From assembly GCA_043753895.1 (NCBI GenBank), contig JAYUWK010000027.1:81690-145689 (forward strand): DNA of 64,000 nt. The letters run 5' to 3'. The translations under genes and the position numbers were made by a program. This DNA is from WLMZ01 sp043753895 (lineage in GTDB: Bacteria; Actinomycetota; Acidimicrobiia; Acidimicrobiales; Ilumatobacteraceae). The notes under the pieces are model-generated. The model was not told the DNA's origin and did not search any database. It saw only the letters and a program-made list of their open reading frames with translations. Below are positions 60,950 through 64,000 of the stretch, piece after piece (position 1 is the stretch's first letter; each line of letters begins with the position of its first letter).

Positions 60950-62072
60950 TCATCCCGACGCTGACACGGCAAGGATAGCGAGCAACCACACCGAGTTCAG
61001 TCGAGGTCCCAGCACTGCCACCAACGCGGCAACCATCACCGCGCCGATCGCATGCTCCACGAGCAAACCATGACCGCTGCGCGCGTGCGAGAGGATGAAC
61101 CCGCAAAGGTAGAGCACGATGCCCGCTCCGATTGCCCACCGGCGAAGCGGCTCGAACGGCATCGAGGGCTCGGCCACCGCTCCTTCCACACCGACAGCGA
61201 ATAACACCGACAGCGAATAACACCGTGCCGACCACGAAGGGCAGGTGAAAGAAGGTGAACAGGTCTCGGGCCATGCGTCCGCGTGTCTCGGGCGGCGTGA
61301 TCACCAATTGGCGCTCCGCCGCACCCTGCACCCAATCGAAGTACGCCCACCACAACGGAGCAATCACCACGAAGGCGCTCCCGGCGGCGGCATACCGAAC
61401 CGCGGTCGGGTCGAGTTCGCTGCCTGCCACGCCCACCGACACGATGGATTCACCCAATGCGATAATGACGATGAGCGCATGCCGTTCGGCGAAGTGGGAT
61501 GGCGACACGTGGAACTCACCCCGACCCGCAGCGAGTGTGCTGCCGAAGTCGATCAGAAAGGCCAGCGCCCATACCCACGGTCGTGCCGACAAGCTGACGA
61601 AGCCTCCGACGAGAACGATCACTGCAGCCATCGCGGAGATCGGCAGAAAGGTGAGCAGCGCAGCGCGCTGGCCTGCATCGTCACGCAGGCCATACCAATA
61701 CAATGCGAGGCCCGCCAGACGCACCACCGCGTATGCCACGGCGAACTGCTGACCGCGTTCGGCAAAGGCCTGCGGCATGGCTTGTGCGAACACCAACGTG
61801 AACGCGGTGACGATCAGTAGACCGCTACGCGCCCACGTGCGTTGCAAATCGATGGCGTTGCCTGCCCATGTGTACAACGACCACGCCCACCACACCATCC
61901 ACGTCATTAACGCGACGTGCACCCAGCCGGCACCATCGTGGCGATGCTTCAGTAGTCCTGCGAGTTGGGTGATGGCGAACACGAAGACGAGGTCGAAGAA
62001 CAGCTCGACGTATGTCGTACGCTTCTCGCCCGTCTCACCCGACGCAACCTCAGCAGGCGCGGATTCGTTCAT
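60950..62072 (-). pseudogene. LtrA-like (low temperature requirement A) membrane protein, frameshifted by a duplication
   Basis: From ATG 62072 the frame encodes an LtrA family protein with about ten helices: YVELFFDLVFVFAITQLA, MVWWAWSLYTWAGN, FAERHALIVIIALGESIV. At about 61204 a 16-bp tandem duplication shifts the frame. The last three helices (RRWAIGAGIVLYLCGFIL and VMVAALVAVLGPRL) continue in another frame to 60950. Removing one 16-bp copy restores the protein. LtrA function is not known. Confidence 0.85.
61188..61219. repeat. 16-bp perfect tandem duplication in the ltrA-like gene
   Basis: ACACCGACAGCGAATA occurs at 61188-61203 and again at 61204-61219, followed by the first 6 bases of a third copy. 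16 is not a multiple of 3, so the extra copy breaks the frame. Confidence 0.95.
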
Positions 62073-62082
62073 GCTGGCTCGA

Positions 62083-63471
62083 TTACGGGCGCGGCAGCCC
62101 CTGATGCTTGTCGAGCATGTCGCTCATGATGTTGCGGATGAAGTCGTCAGCCTCTTCGGTCCATCCACCCGACACGCCACCGTAGATACCACTGCTTTTG
62201 GCGGGCTTGTCGCGGTTGGCGTTGGCGTATTCCACCGCGGCCGCAAGATCGGTGGCCCATGCATCGACGACACCGGGCTGAGTTTGCGGGCGGGTGACCG
62301 CCATGTGGATCGCGTTGGGGTACTGCAGACCGTTCATCCGCCAACCGCGGGCACGTAACGCATCGTTCACGTGATAGATGTCGAACGCATCAGACGTGAA
62401 CGCGAACAGATACGTGGGATCGCCGATCATGCGCAGTTCGGGGTGGCTGCGCACGGCCTCCTGCATGGCAGCGGCAGCCGCGAAGATTTCCTCCGCGTAC
62501 CGCAGGTACCCCGTGCGACCCGTGGCCACCATTCCCGCCCACGTCGCGGCCAGCAGACCACTCGACCGCGAGCCGTCGATGCCGGGCGAGCAGTACTTGC
62601 CGCCGGTCCAGTTGGTCTGGAAGAAGTATTGGCTGTTGCGCAGCGCTCGGTCGCAAAACAGCAGCAGCGAAGTTCCCTTCAGTCCATAGCCGTACTTGTG
62701 TGTGTCAGCTGAAATGGTGGTGACCCCTGGGACCCGGAAGTCGAACGCAGGAATGGGATAGCCCAACTGCTCGCCGAACGGCAGGATGAAACCGCCCAAG
62801 CAACCGTCGACGTGCAGACCCACGCCGTGCGCCAAGGCGACCTCGCCGAGCGTGGCGATGGGATCGATGGTGCCGTAGCCGTAGTTGGAAGCCGAGCCGA
62901 GAATGGCGATGGTCTGGTCGTCGATGAGTGCCTCCATCGCGTTCACGTCGACCTGCGCCGAGAGCGCGTCGACTGGAGCGATGCGCAGCTCCACACCGAG
63001 CAGATGGCAGGCCTTGTCGAACGCTGGATGACCGGTCTCGGGCTTGACGAAGTTGGGACGGGTGATACCCCTCGTGGCCGCGGCATGATCGCGATACGAC
63101 AACACCGCGTGGAGAATGCTGCCGCTGCCACCGCTGGTGACCATGCCCGCCGGATCGCCATCGGTGATCGCAGACGCGTTGAACAGATCGAGGCCCATCG
63201 CGATGATCTCACCCTCGAAGCGCGTCGCGCTCGGGCACACGTCGCGCTGCAGCGCATTCATGTGGCCGTAGAGACCGAACGCCTCGGACATGAACGCGTA
63301 GTGGTCCATGTCGCCGCAGTAGAACGACCCGCTGGCCTTGCCGGTGCGCCAGAATGCGTCCTCCTCGGTGGACATCTCGCGAAGTTCGCCAAGAATCGCC
63401 CCTCGATCGCGGCCCTCGCTGGGCATGCCCCGCAGGACGGGATATCGGTCGGCATAGGGATAACTGCTCAT
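62083..63471 (-). CDS. PLP-dependent decarboxylase/lyase (sphingosine-1-phosphate lyase-like)
   Basis: 462 residues from ATG 63471; the open frame to 63552 is extra. PLP Lys in SADTHKYGYGLKG, Asp in LHVDGCLGG, upstream GSGSILHAVLSYRD. This fits the group II decarboxylase family, close to S1P lyase-like bacterial members. It may cleave a phosphorylated long-chain base or decarboxylate an amino acid. The promoter is shared with the divergent kinase. Confidence 0.85.
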   Translation of the reverse strand: MSSYPYADRYPVLRGMPSEGRDRGAILGELREMSTEEDAFWRTGKASGSFYCGDMDHYAFMSEAFGLYGHMNALQRDVCPSATRFEGEIIAMGLDLFNASAITDGDPAGMVTSGGSGSILHAVLSYRDHAAATRGITRPNFVKPETGHPAFDKACHLLGVELRIAPVDALSAQVDVNAMEALIDDQTIAILGSASNYGYGTIDPIATLGEVALAHGVGLHVDGCLGGFILPFGEQLGYPIPAFDFRVPGVTTISADTHKYGYGLKGTSLLLFCDRALRNSQYFFQTNWTGGKYCSPGIDGSRSSGLLAATWAGMVATGRTGYLRYAEEIFAAAAAMQEAVRSHPELRMIGDPTYLFAFTSDAFDIYHVNDALRARGWRMNGLQYPNAIHMAVTRPQTQPGVVDAWATDLAAAVEYANANRDKPAKSSGIYGGVSGGWTEEADDFIRNIMSDMLDKHQGLPRP

Positions 63472-63543
63472 GCCTGCGAGCTTGGCACATCTGCCGACCG
63501 ATGATGCACGGCGACGGGCACGATTGGGCAAGACTTCCTGCTC

Positions 63544-64000
63544 GTGCAGCAACGCTGGTATCTCGCGATCGACCTCGGTACCGGAGGGATCAAGGTGGCT
63601 GCCGTCGACGAAGCAGGCGTGGTTCTGGCCGGGGCGTTTCGATCGATCGACACCACGCTCAGCGCCGACGGTGGGGCCGAACAGGATCCCGGACAGTGGT
63701 GGCGTGGCATCTGCGATCTAGCCACCGAGGTGATTGCGGCCGCAGGCTATTCGTCGGCGTGCGCAGGTGTCGGTATCACAGGCCAATGGGGCTCCACCGT
63801 TCCCGCCGACTCCGGCAGTCGGGCCATCGGCTCGTGCCTGCTGTGGAGCGACCAGCGTGGGTGTCAGCGCCCGTGCCGTTCAAGAAGACCGATGTCGCCC
63901 GCCAGATGGCGTCGATCCCCGGTGTGCGTGCTGGCTCATACCTCATCGCCAACAATCACGACACGGGAGGCGCCGCGTTGCGCTGGTTACGCGACGCGAT
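63544..64000 (+). pseudogene. FGGY-family sugar kinase (xylulokinase-like), internal deletion, cut by window edge
   Basis: From GTG 63544: WYLAIDLGTGGIKVAAVDEAG, the ATP phosphate motif, and GITGQWGSTVP. After LLWSDQRG (about 63862) homology jumps, in another frame, to VSAPVPFKKTDVARQMASIPG and ANNHDTGGAALRWLRD, residues normally ~150 positions further on. So about 450 bases and the frame are lost. The gene runs off the right edge. A functional kinase would phosphorylate a pentulose-like sugar. Confidence 0.75.

Noticed and set aside
1..64000. tRNA, rRNA, CRISPR array, IS element or prophage
   Set aside because: No cloverleaf, rRNA segment, regularly spaced repeats, transposase or phage gene was recognised on reading both strands; short RNAs could be missed.

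Overview
The window is a GC-rich chromosomal segment of an actinobacterium. Mycothiol-dependent and SCO6745-like protein families, many acyl-CoA and lipid genes, DosR-like and PHO-box-like motifs, and frequent GTG starts fit an Acidimicrobiia/Ilumatobacter-like lineage. That placement is inference; there is no rRNA marker. I saw no tRNA, rRNA, CRISPR array, insertion sequence or phage gene.

Layout. 0-4.2 kb: a membrane protein cut by the window edge, a fatty acid desaturase, a mycothiol-isomerase-like protein, and a MatB-like acyl-CoA synthetase coupled to a tiny Nfu_N protein. 4.2-7.6 kb: a relic of hydrogenase maturation genes (hypF, hypC, hypD) joined tail to tail with a broken ppsA. 7.7-18.8 kb: an MFS transporter, an acyl-CoA synthetase, a LysM-NlpC/P60 hydrolase, a GT39-like enzyme, a truncated ferritin-like gene with a ferredoxin behind a DosR-like box, a chimeric secreted protein, an acyl-CoA dehydrogenase and a P450. 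19.0-20.6 kb: broken amtB and glnK. 20.7-25.3 kb: a classical pstSCAB-phoU locus with a damaged phoU.

25.5-44.9 kb is the most unusual part. Two minus-strand units, each preceded by PHO-box-like 11-bp repeats, build what looks like a surface-displayed phosphate uptake system. The longer unit has 11 tightly packed genes: three coiled-coil proteins (two of them tail-anchored), pstC, pstA, a membrane-anchored PstS, a 908-residue PstS-like protein, two secreted proteins sharing a new two-cysteine domain (one with an LPGTG sorting signal), a sortase-fold protein lacking the catalytic His and Cys, and a PstB with an extra N-terminal region. The shorter unit encodes a PstS-like protein, a protein joining the two-cysteine domain to a WxL-like C terminus, a DUF916 (WxL-interacting) protein and another anchored surface protein. 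It runs toward the classical pst genes. Together these suggest three phosphate-binding proteins and two or three permease sets held at the envelope by an unusual anchoring apparatus.

45-64 kb is ordinary accessory metabolism: amidase, M20 peptidase, TIM-barrel isomerase-like protein, two SDRs, aldo-keto reductase, SCO6745-like protein with a small ParD-like ORF, nitronate monooxygenase-like protein, hydrolase, CoA-transferase, methyltransferase, DEAD-box helicase, MFS transporter, glyoxalase-fold protein, a frameshifted LtrA, a PLP decarboxylase-like protein and a deleted FGGY kinase.

A recurring oddity: at least nine loci carry frameshifts, nonsense codons or internal out-of-frame deletions, while neighbours of up to 908 codons are intact. 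This is either real gene decay or an assembly artefact, and it should be checked against reads before any of these losses is interpreted.
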